Shown: positions 23,725-33,755 of the stretch, piece after piece
How positions within the stretch are numbered: the first letter of the stretch is position 1
Layout of the letters: each line of letters begins with the position of its first letter
DNA from: Capsicum annuum
Taxonomy: Eukaryota > Streptophyta > Magnoliopsida > Solanales > Solanaceae
Length of the DNA stretch: 64,000 nt
Direction of reading: 5' to 3'
NCBI RefSeq assembly: GCF_002878395.1
Contig: NC_061120.1
Span: 119,538,585 to 119,602,584 of the forward strand
Notes under the pieces: model-generated
Databases searched by the model: none
What the model saw: only the letters and a program-made list of their open reading frames with translations
What the model was told of the DNA's origin: nothing
Made by a program: the position numbers and the translations under genes

Positions 23725-24688
23725 ATGGACCCTTGAAATATTGGTAGAGCACTAGTTACAAGATAAGAAAATAATGGCCTATGTGGTTTGTTAGAAAACC
23801 AAGACTGAAACTCTCCTTGGGACCCTATTAATAGCCCCGTAGATCTAGCCCTCTCAGAATACCCTCTTTCCAATTCTTGTGTTCTTTTTATTTGCCTCCG
23901 ATCCTCTCTTTTTTGTGCAAAAGCTTGTATCCTTGATATATCCTTGTCTTTGTTCAAAGCAGTAATAGTATAATCTCTAACCATATAAGGATCTAACCTA
24001 TACATATATCGATGAAATCTATCATCCATAATAGCTACAACTTTAGGAGCATACCTAGCCTAGGAGTTAAATCGGAGACTGTACTCTCTCACGCTTATAT
24101 TCCCTTGGCAAAGATTCAGGAACTGATTTGCACATGCTTCTTGAATCTCAAATGGAAGGTAATGATCAAGAAATTCCTCTTTAAACTCTTTCCATGTAGG
24201 TGAAGGTGCAGCGATACCCCTAGATTATTTCTAATCTTCATACCAAAATATAGCCTTTCCTTTGAATATATAAGCTGCTAGCTCAACTGTCTCTTTACCT
24301 GATACATGCATGATATCTATCGCCTTTGGATTTGATCAATAAAGTCTAGTGGGTCCTCATTAATATCTGATCCGGTGAATGTGGGAGGATCCTACTTAAG
24401 AAAATCTTGCGGCCATAGGCTAGCTGTCCTATCTGCACCACTAGAACATGTTGTTGGAATGGCTTGTCCTTGAGCTAGTCCAGTAACTATATAAGCCAAT
24501 AAATGCACCGCATTCCTTAGATCTTGGTTAGTAGCATTAATAGATGGTTCTGAGGATACGGTTCTTCTACTTCTTAGTTCTTCTGGAGATGGAGGAGCAG
24601 AAGAAGTTTGTGATACAAACATAGCTTGAGCCTCACTTTGATTAGCTTGTCAAGGTGGTGACTTTCTTGTCCCTTCTCCAGTATCCAT
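23706..24688 (-). pseudogene. Element B gag fragment
   Basis: The minus-strand start ATG (24686-24688) begins MDTGEGTRKSPP. It is followed by a Ser-rich segment with ATNQDLRNAVHLLA (24392-24622), then a DPLDFIDQIQ motif like the capsid start of chromovirus gag. A later piece (23706-24029) shows the Lys/Arg-rich region before the zinc knuckle. The knuckle itself is absent. Several stops and at least one frameshift break it. It would be a particle protein; this copy is dead. Confidence 0.65.
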
Positions 24689-24929
24689 GTCTACTCGCTT
24701 ACCTATATTCTTAGTCCTTTTTGTAACCGGTATCCTTACTATAATGTGAAAAAAATAGGTTTAGTGGTTAAATATGACTTCACCTACGACTTGGGCTCTA
24801 TTGCATGATCTAAGATGTGAAAAAAAAAAAGAAACAACCCCTAAATGCCCCTATCATCTTGTTGGTGCACAACACGCCTATAAGTAAGACTCTACGTAGA
24901 CACTACTTTGTAGACTCCCTAGGACAACC

Positions 24930-24942
24930 TGCTCTGATATGA
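24930..24942 (-). other. Primer-binding site of element B
   Basis: The minus strand reads TCATATCAGAGCA, resembling the initiator-Met tRNA complement (TGGTATCAGAGC) with two changes at one end. It lies four bases from the LTR terminus at 24947. Confidence 0.7.
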
Positions 24943-24946
24943 CTTT

Positions 24947-27736
24947 TGTCAAGCCTCAAATCCTATTGGGGCGGACAGGCACCGTAGCCATAAAGGCCCG
25001 AGAAAATCACTCCACTACCTTGTACTTCTCATGAATGTAACTATGACAACCAAAGGTTCTGACAAACATGATATCATGTATAAATGAGAATATCTACATT
25101 GGCAAGCATAAAATTATATATACAACACTTGGCCGTTGGGGCCACTTTATCAAAATGATAAGACTCTACTATGTTTAACTTTACATTAGTCTACAAAGCC
25201 TCTAAAATATACAAAAAATTTAGTTAGGGTCGGGACAAACCCCCTCCCTACTCTTGACTACTACATAATCCAAACTATATGGAACAAACTTGAAAAGCCC
25301 CAAATAAATATAGAGCTCACCAATAGTCACTGAATAGCCTATGCTCCTACTAGCGAGGTGAATTAGTTGCAGCACCTGTGCCTATAGGATGAAATACAGG
25401 TCCCTCGTGAGAGACGTCAGTACGAAAATATGTATTGAATATGTAAGGCTAAAGGTAACAACAAATGATACGAGAGTTCAATAGAAATCAGATACAAGTG
25501 TATAAGTAGCACTAGTAGACCACCTTTACATATACTTGTGGGACTACATAAATTACATTCTTTTCTCCATTTTTACCTTTCTTACTTCATAATCTTTGTA
25601 AGCCATATAATGCAAATGACCAACTGATCAGTGGTAAGTAGATTAATTGGAATCGACCCATGATAAGTTTACGCCTCTGAGCTACCACCAACTTATGAAC
25701 ATTGGGATCAGCCCATGTTAGGATATTTCCCTTGAACAGCCACCCACACATAAAGGTATCGAGATCGGCCCATGCTTGGATTATGTCCCTGAGCTGCCAC
25801 TCGTTTTACAAATTTGTGTAACTTAGTTTATTCAGCCTTAGAGATTGTTCATTGGTAGTCATAACATTGTGGTACCTTGAACCAATAATCTAGTATAAGA
25901 GACATATAAATGGACACTTAATGAAACAAAAATGAGGTAGGGAGCTGTTGGCACACAAATAAAGGGTTTAGGAGCTATAAATAACACATGGGTCTTATTT
26001 GAATTAACGGAGAACTTCTGAAATTTTCTAGTGAAGATAGGTGTTTGGGTTTAATAATAAGCATTTATTGAGGTTCATAGGATATATTACGCTGCTATTA
26101 TGTGTCACTTGTTACAGGATAACCTTGGAAACTTACTTGATGGAACAACTGTTCGATTTTATGCCAAACAGTACAAAATGGAGTATGCCCTACATAAATG
26201 GTTATCTAACTCAAAAACTAACCTGCCTTGAGTTCCCGCCTTTTAGATTACTTATCTATAATAGAATACATGGTAAACTTGTATTAGCAACCAAACAACA
26301 CATTTATGTTACTTAACATCACCCAAAATAGTATCTGGGTAGTACGCCATTAATCTATCAATCAAGGGTGTTATTTTAACACTTTTCTCCTCCAATTACA
26401 GCAACATACCATAATGGTCATTATACGTTACACCGAAACCACCTCGGCTTTATTACATTTTTAAAACAATATGCAAAATAGATTGGGAAGTAAACAAATG
26501 CAATAATTAGTTCGGTAGTGTACCACCACTCCTTTCTTCTATATTTCATTACAAACTAATCACACCTTTCTCTAACATCAACCTAGCCGCCCATAACATA
26601 TACATACAAAATAGTTCATAAAATAGTTTCAAATCCGTTTTGTTGTAGCAATCACTTATTCAACTCATCTTCTCTTGAGTTCTAAATAACAACAAATTCA
26701 TAATTCTCTCTCAAATTCATATATAAGGAAAACAAAATGGAGTAGTCACCTTACATTAATTCTGCTACTTATACTTAAATTTGAACTCCTCATGAACTTC
26801 AGCTTTCACTTTCCTTCACACTTTAAACCAAAGAAGAAAAGAGATCTCTTAATAACAAAGAAAAAGTGAATAGGTACCTGTTCTATATACTACCATGTAT
26901 TAATAATTAGACACCTATAGAATGAATTCCCAATCTACCATGAGATAATTCAGCTAAAACTTGAGTGTTTTCACTTACCTTAGCTTGAAAAGATGAGGGT
27001 TCCTTTAAAAATCCTAGAAAAATTTTTAGGGCTGCTGATATAATCATTATTAAGAAAAGGAGAAAGCTGAAATTTAAAAGGGAATATTGTGGTTAAAATG
27101 AGAAAAATGGGAAGCTATATTGATCTTATATTGAGGCCTTATTATTGACCTCATTTCCAGCCACAAATTAGTCCAAGTAGGTGATGCACCTACTTAAGGG
27201 TTCAAGATGCTCAAAATTCCAAAGTAGGTGATGCACCTACTTAAATTCTTATTTTGGGATCAATTAACTTGGACCTTTTGCAGATTTAAGTACTGGTACA
27301 TTTCTCTATATTCTTCCTCTTTTGTTCAATTTGGCCCAAATGATTACATTAGTATAGGCCCTGGTCCAAAGCCATGGGTCCATTAATTTGGTCCAAATAG
27401 CTTAAACAGGTGACTCACCTACTAGCTTAATTAAGTCAACCAAGAAACTCAATATCTTATTCATTTTCCAGCTCCTAACCCCTTTAATCTAACCTTCAAC
27501 TTATAGACACTTGGTCACCTTAAACTTTAGATTCAAATACTAGCTTCCGATCCCAATTTTAAATAGTTGTATTAATTTTAACTTGATCATGTCACATAAA
27601 AATGTACGGGCAAGATCTATAATTTTATCTACACCATTAATACTTGCATATTAAATCTCATCTATTACCTATACCACAAGGTTATACCAAGTTACATATA
27701 AATAGGAAAAATACATGCAATGTACGAGGTGTCAGA
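24947..27736 (-). repeat. Element B right (5') LTR, intact
   Basis: It is 2,790 bp, from TGTCAAGCCTC to GTGTCAGA (terminal CA changed to GA). It is uninterrupted and aligns with both pieces of the left LTR. It has the three ~55-bp units at 25649-25805 and two hairpin words near 27175 and 27222. The short ORF at 26041-26316 is LTR sequence, not a gene. Confidence 0.82.
27175..27242 (-). promoter_or_regulatory. Two perfect AGTAGGTG hairpins, B right LTR
   Basis: Both 27175-27195 and 27222-27242 consist of AAGTAGGTG, an ATG loop, then CACCTACTT. A decayed third copy lies near 27405. The pairing is exact in both. Confidence 0.7.
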
Positions 27737-28729
27737 TGCATGGCATAAAAATTATGTGAATTATTCGAAAAACATATAAATTAAAATATTAAAATTATGG
27801 GTTGCCTCCCATCAAGCACTTGATTTATTGTCGTAACACGACACCCTTTTTAGCCTTATTTGTGTCTCCACTAAGAGTATTTAAATTTCCTGTACAATTT
27901 TTGATCATTTCTTCTTTGAGGTGTGTTGGGAAAATGTGAGGACACAATGAGATATTCTCTATCTCGCCATTTTAAAGATTTAAACCTTTTACCAAAATTC
28001 ACATCAAATTTTCTAATAGGCTAATTTGGTATTGGTGAGAGCTTAAAAAATTCACTTGTTACAAACCGAAATTTGCATTTATTGGCCTTCAAGTGAGGGG
28101 CTTCATTTTTCCCTTTTGGGATGACATACTTCAAAATGTGGGGATTTTTCTCCTAATCTCCAAAATTCATTATTTGCTTGGGTGGTTAGACTTACATCAC
28201 ATTCACAAAGCATAAAGTTGAAAACTGATTTGAGTGAGGTCTCCTTCCTAATATTGGAGTTGCAGCCTTCTCGACATTCTCCACTAAAAATGGACTAGAG
28301 CATTCAAAAAGGATTTCCTTGGCTTGTTCTGTCGACTCTAGTACCATTTCCTCAATCTTTGAATCATTTCTTATGGTCGGTTTGGTTTGTAGGGAAATCA
28401 CCAAAGATTCATCAACTTTGAGATCATTTGAAAAAATGGGCATACCCATGGTATTTGAAAAATTAGCATCCATATCCACTTCCTCTATCCTTTTGATTTC
28501 CTCTTTACATACCTCCAAGTCATAATGCATGAGTTGCATGTTCCAACTACAAAAATCATAGTAGTCCTGAGATGCCTTAGTGAGAAGAAAGCAGAAATAA
28601 AAATCTATCTAACAAATAGAACATGATAAATTTACAAAAAAATATTTATTAGTTTGACTCAAAGCAAGTAAGCTAAAATTTCAAATGTACTTTATACGTC
28701 ACATTGTTCCCCGACAATGGCACAGTTTT
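27737..28729 (-). pseudogene. Element C internal copy 1 (5' part) with a short ORF remnant
   Basis: The minus-strand frame 28192-28539 contains EEIKRIEEVDMDANFSNTMG and later acidic/hydrophobic segments (DDSKIEE-type). A homologous reading occurs in copy 2 at 30491-30673. The protein's start, visible in copy 2 (MASQDSNNFGSWKSY), is damaged here, and about 310 bp are missing between it and this segment. I do not recognise the family; its place next to the primer-binding site suggests a gag-like role. Near 27800, GGGTTGCCTCCCATCAAGCA resembles 53965 in element G/H, just after the integrase there. Confidence 0.5.
28708..28725 (-). other. tRNA-Asp-type primer-binding site, C copy 1
   Basis: The plus strand reads TCCCCGACAATGGCACAG. 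13 of 18 positions match the tRNA-Asp pattern (TCCCCGGCAACGGCGCCA) used by Athila-type elements. It lies four bases before the LTR terminus at 28730. Confidence 0.7.
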
Positions 28730-29812
28730 TGATAACGCGCAAATTACACATAAATTTAAGTGCAAGGTGGCCGTTGTCAATAAGTTTATCAAACTAGGAG
28801 TTAGGGTCGAATCTACGAGGAACAATGTGAGTGCAAATTGAGTAAGTCCGAAATAATTATTTCTTACTAGGGTCAAATCTGTGGTACAAAATTGTTTAGG
28901 GGGTTTTAAATCTTGTTGAATGTAAAGGCAACTTTTGGTCTTCTAAGGAACTAATTCGAGACTAATAATAATTAGAGTGTGACAATTAAAATGGATCTGG
29001 GAACTACACTTTCCAAGGGGAAATCTATACATTGGAAGATGATAATTCGATTCAGATTCTAATCATTGATGATATGGTAGCTAGGTTTAAGGGCTTTGAG
29101 GCTAGTTTTAAAAAAAACCTCAAAGTTTTCACTGATTGACCCATTTGAGTACCAAAAAAGTTAGTCAAATAATGCAATCCAATACCTCAATTGGGTATCC
29201 CTATTTCTAGGATGATACCCATGGTATAGTCAACCTCCTAATCACTCTTATGTCTAAGATAGTGAAAAATTGGCAAGGCATACCTATAAATTGTCTACTA
29301 TTGCTTTGGTTCCCATATCTCTCTTCCAAGGATGAGGTGGGTTCCTAAAGTGCACCTAAAACCATCTTTCAAGGATGGCGTTAGATTTTAAGATTTTGGG
29401 ATTTTTATCCATCAAACCTATTTGGGTATTTGTGGCTTTCACCCACAAATCCCAATCAATTTATTCATGCAATAGTAAAACTCACATCACAAACTAGTAA
29501 ATGCACAAACAAATCTAACCCCACAAATATTTACTCCGTAATCTAGATTTATCCAAAGAAGTAGATATAGCATATCATAAGGATAATGAAAAAAATTATA
29601 CAGGGATGTCCATAAAAGTTATGCATAAGAAAATAAAGAGAGGAGAAACCAAATTTAGACACAAATGAATATTCAATAGACAAACCTAAATCAACACATC
29701 AAGATCCTCTAATTTCTCCCTAGTTAAAATTAGTAAAAATTAGGCACCAAGCTCCAAGAAATTGCTAAAATACTAAAACTAAGGATGGGAGGGTTATGGA
29801 ATGATGGATCAC
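28730..29812 (-). repeat. Element C middle LTR, truncated
   Basis: It starts TGATAACGCGC and aligns with 6802-7870. It stops at about 29812 and joins internal sequence, so the part holding the word cassette and promoter is missing. The conserved GGGTCGAATC motif is at 28804, 74 bp inside. No gene is present. Confidence 0.72.
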
Positions 29813-31187
29813 TTAAGGCTGCCACATTTCTAAACTTGGTTTTCCCTTTATTTTTTGGCTTCCAATCTGCCTAAAGGACCTGCAAGGTATGAAAATTATG
29901 TGAATTATTCCAAAAACATATAAATAAAAATATCAAAATAATGAGTTGCCTCCCATCCAACGTTTGATTTATCATCACAACACGACACCTTTTTTAATCT
30001 TCCTTTGTCCCTCCACTAAGAGTATTTAAATTTCCTTCCCAATTTTCAGTCATTACATCTTTAAGGCATGTTAGACAAATATGATGACACAATAATATTC
30101 TCTATTTGTCCACTTTGAAGATTTAAACCTTTTAGCGAACTATGCATAAAAATTTGTAGTAGGCTCATTAGGTATTGGTGAGAGCATAAAAAATTAACTT
30201 ATTGCACACCAAATTTTGCATTTATTGGCCTTCAAGTTATTGGCTTCATTTCGCCCTTTTGGGATGACAAACTCCAAAATGTAGGGATTTTCTTCCTCAT
30301 CTCCAAAATTCATTATTTTTTTGGGTGGTTTGAATTTCATCACATCCACCAAGCATAATGTTGAAAATTGGTTTGAATATGGTCTTCTTCCGAATTTCTG
30401 AGTCGCATCCTTCTCGACATTCTCAATTCAAAAATGACTAGAGCCTTCACAAAGGATTTGTTTGGCTTGTTCTTTCGACTTTAGTTCTATTTACTCAATC
30501 TTGGAATCATCTCTCATGATCAGTTTGGTTGGTTGGGAAATCACATAGGATTCATCATCTTTGAGATCATTTGGAAGAGTGGGCGTACCCATGGTATTTG
30601 AAAAATTATCCTCCATACCGACTTTCTCTATTCTTTCGATGTACTCTTTACATTCCCCCATGTCTTGATGCATGATTTTTTGCTATTCTTCGTTGTTTCT
30701 ACCCGATCCAAGATAAGTTGAAGCATTACTTCAATCCCATTTTCCTTTGCATGTTGTTCTTTCTTTTTCTCATCATGAGACCTATCACTATCATAAGAAG
30801 AACTAGCAATTAGGTTAGTATAAAGAGGGGAATGTTTATTTGAACAATAGCTCCAATGTCCATTATGACCACCACATAAAGATCATCCATACTCCTAATA
30901 GAATCGAGATGGTGCACATATCTCTTTCCAGGAAGCATATCTAAAGTCTCATGGAAAGTGGGGTCCATCACAATTTAGACATGGATCATCAAGATATGAT
31001 TTCCAACTACCAAAATTATTGGAGTCCTGAGATGCCATAGTGACAAGAAAAAAAAATAAAACCTATCTAACAAATGGAACAAAATAAATTTACAAACAAA
31101 TATTTATAAGTTTGACTCAAAGCAAGTAAGCTAAAATTTCAAACTTACTAAATACGTGAAATTATTCCTTGGCAACGATGCCATTTT
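29813..31187 (-). pseudogene. Element C internal copy 2 with a Cys/His ORF
   Basis: An ATG at 31036-31038 (minus strand) opens MASQDSNNFGSWKSYLDDPC, then NCDGPH and, downstream, CGGHNGHWSYC. The Cys/His spacing recalls a nucleic-acid-binding knuckle. Further on (30491-30673) comes KEYIERIEKVGMEDNFSNTMG, homologous to copy 1. Stops and frame changes interrupt it. The family is unknown to me; a gag-like RNA-binding role is inference. This copy is uninterrupted where element B entered copy 1. Confidence 0.5.
31166..31183 (-). other. tRNA-Asp-type primer-binding site, C copy 2
   Basis: The plus strand reads TCCTTGGCAACGATGCCA, matching the tRNA-Asp pattern at 14 of 18 positions. It lies four bases before the LTR start at 31188 (TG changed to TA). 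Confidence 0.72.
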
Positions 31188-32687
31188 TAATAATTCATAA
31201 CTTACACATCAATTCAAGTGCAAGGCTTTCATTATCAATAAATTTATCTCACTAAGATTCAGGGACGAATCCATAAGGAACAATGTTTTTGAAGATTGAG
31301 TAAGTCTGAAATAATAGTTGGTTGATAGGTTCAAACCTATGGTACAAAATGGTTTAGGGGGTTTTAAATCTTGTTAAATGTAAAGGCAACTCCTAGGCTT
31401 CTAAGGGACTAATTCAAGATTAAGAATAATTAGAGAATGATAAATTAAAATGGATCATAGGACTATGCTTTCCTAGGGGCAAGCTATGCATAAGAGCATG
31501 ATAATTCGATGCAGATTCTAATCATTGATGATGTGGTAGGAAAGGTTTAAGGTCTTTGAGGCTAGATTTTCAACAAAACCTCAAATATGTCACACATTGA
31601 CCATTTTGAGTACCTGACAAGTCTATCAAATGATACCACCCAATACCTTAATTGGTTATCCCTAATTCTAGGATGATACCCATGGTATAGTCAACCTCCT
31701 AATCACCCTTATCTCTAAGATATTGAAAAATTGGAAACACATACCTATAAATTATCTACTATTGCTTTGGGTCCCACATCTTTTTTTCAAGGATGAGGTG
31801 GGTTTCTAAAGTTTATCCAAACCTCTATTTCAAGGATAGTGTGAGATTTCAAGAGTTTGGGATTTTTATCCTTCAAACCCATTTGTGTATTTGGGGCTTT
31901 CACCCACAAATTCCAACCAATTTATTCAAGAAATAGTAGGACCCATATCACAAACTAGTAAATGCGCAAACAAATCAAATCCTACAGCTATATACACCCT
32001 AATCTAGCATAATCCTAAGAGATAGATCTAGCACATCATAAGGATAGTGAAAAAAACTATACCAAGATATCCATCAAAGTTATTCATAAAAAAATAAAGA
32101 GAGGACAGAACACACTTTGAATCAAATGAATATTCAATAGAAAAAGCAAAATCTACACTTTTAGCTCATCCAGTTTCTCCTTATTTCAAAATTAGTGCAA
32201 AATAGTCTCTAATCTCCAAGTAATTGGAAAAACCTAAAACTAAGTATGACTGGTAGGGCTATGGAATTATAGATCCATAAAAAATGAGGTTTTTGGGCTT
32301 TTAAATGGGAATTTGGGGTCAGCTATGTGCTTTTAAAACTTTTCCCTTGGCAGAAAACCCCACTATCTCGCAATCGCATTTGAATCTTCCATGATCGCGA
32401 CTCTGCGATCACTGAATTCTTCAAGTGACCTCAGCCTGCTGACTTCTTGACTTACCACGATCGTTGTACCTGAGGCCTAGTCTGCACTGTTTTTCCAGCT
32501 TTTGCACTTCTCTTCCCACTTTGATCCTTTTTCAACTCATTTTGCCTCTTTATATCCCAATATTTGTATACCTGTAAAATATGGGAACTAGTACATTTAA
32601 CCACAAAAATTTCTCACTTAGACATTGAAATCAGAGTAGTGCGTATGAATGTTTAATGAAAATGAGTGGTAAATTTACAACTAATCA
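31188..32687 (-). repeat. Element C right (5') LTR
   Basis: It is about 1,500 bp and collinear with 6802-8294. It ends AATCA at 32687, followed by CTCAT (32688-32692), the target-site duplication. The GCGATCG-type words recur at 32365-32475 (CGATCGC variants and CCACGATCG). The conserved GGGACGAATC lies 74 bp inside the terminus. No gene is present. Confidence 0.7.
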
Positions 32688-32692
32688 CTCAT
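32688..32692. repeat. Right target-site duplication of element C (CTCAT)
   Basis: It matches 6797-6801 exactly. The LTR end is chosen by CA plus this match, so some selection bias applies. Confidence 0.6.
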
Positions 32693-33755
32693 CAAAACAA
32701 GAACAATAGGTGAATTCTAAAATCAAACTTTCAAAATAAACACAACATCCGTCTATGCTCAACGAACATTTACCCTAAAAATGGGTGAATTTTGAGCTCA
32801 TATGGTGTTACAACTAAGTATAAAGCTTTTAGGGATTTAAGAAAAAATGATGTATTAAATCAAAAATTTAATGGAAGCTTAACAATTTGAATAAAAAACA
32901 TGTAAATTAACCTTATCCAAGCTCCAAAATTACCACCAAATGATTATCCTAATTTTTCCCACTTTTAGGGATCAATATTCTTGAGAATACATAAGAAAAG
33001 GGAAAATCAGGCTAACAGGTATTTGGGTACCACTTTACAGGACCTTGGGAGTGACTTAATGTCTCTTAAGTGACATCTAGTATCTTTAAGGGTACGACTT
33101 AAGTGTTTACTTTCTACTTTAGCAGCCACCGCTTAAGCTATAGGGGTTATGATTAAGCGAACCTTGGTTATGCTGAGCTTGTACCATAAGTAACAGGCAG
33201 ACAAATTTAGCGTCCCCTTCGATTAAGTGGCCCAAAAGGGCGCTTAAGCGGTGCACTAGCAGTAACTGAGACTTAGAATTTTTCAAAGTCTACGCCAACT
33301 ACTTGGGATTTATCTAAAATCTTGTATGCATAGATGGACTATCCTAGCCTATAAAATACAACACTTTGAACTCAATGGCAGAGTTTAAATTTCAATCCAA
33401 GGTCTTTTTGATGAAAATTTTTGTCCCGCAGCTATGTGCCATTTTTCTTAACTTTTGGCCTATAGCCCAAAATGAGTTTGAAAGCCTTGAGACCACCTAA
33501 CCTAGAGTCAACATTTAGAGTTGTTGGAACTGGAAGAAATGGCAAATGAGTTTGTTTAGCTAAAGATTTTACCCGATAGGCAATTTGAACCAATGAAGAT
33601 TTCAAAATCTAGAATTGAATCCAGAAATAAAATGGATAGACCGGTAATTTATTTGTTAGTACCTGTAAGTGATAAATTACTTGGGGTAGCTATGAGAAAA
33701 TTCTTAATAGAAAAAATGAATGGAAATACAAAAATTAAATTAAAGGGTCATTATA
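32693..33755 (-). repeat. Middle LTR of the E/F array, right part
   Basis: This is the continuation of 5220-6801 after element C. It ends GGGTCATTATA (33745-33755), which on the minus strand is the LTR start TATAATGACCC. It carries a CTTAAG-word cassette at 33050-33275 (for example GCGCTTAAGCGGTGC), the same word as in the left LTR. No gene is present. Confidence 0.6.

Larger units (their letters stand above)
10292..27736 (-). mobile_element. Element B: chromovirus-like element interrupted by element A
   Basis: The left LTR is 10292-11580 plus 20918-22448, the internal region 22449-24946, and the right LTR 24947-27736. It is flanked by TGTAA (10287-10291) and TGCAT (27737-27741), a slightly diverged 5-bp duplication; the uninterrupted paralogue near 29880 reads CCTGCAAGG. 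The primer-binding site (24930-24942) resembles the initiator-Met type. Coding sequence is reduced to gag and integrase pieces. Orientation is minus. Confidence 0.75.
6802..32687 (-). mobile_element. Element C: non-autonomous Athila-like element with three LTRs
   Basis: Order on the plus strand: LTR 6802-8294; internal 8295-10291, continued at 27737-28729 after element B; a truncated LTR 28730-29812; a second internal copy 29813-31187; LTR 31188-32687. Both internal copies end in a primer-binding site complementary to tRNA-Asp, the primer of Athila-type elements. No protease, RT or integrase is recognisable in either copy. A short Cys/His-containing ORF takes the place of gag-pol. The two outer LTRs are about 1.50 kb, like the G/H LTR (1,494 bp). 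All parts are minus strand. Confidence 0.65.
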
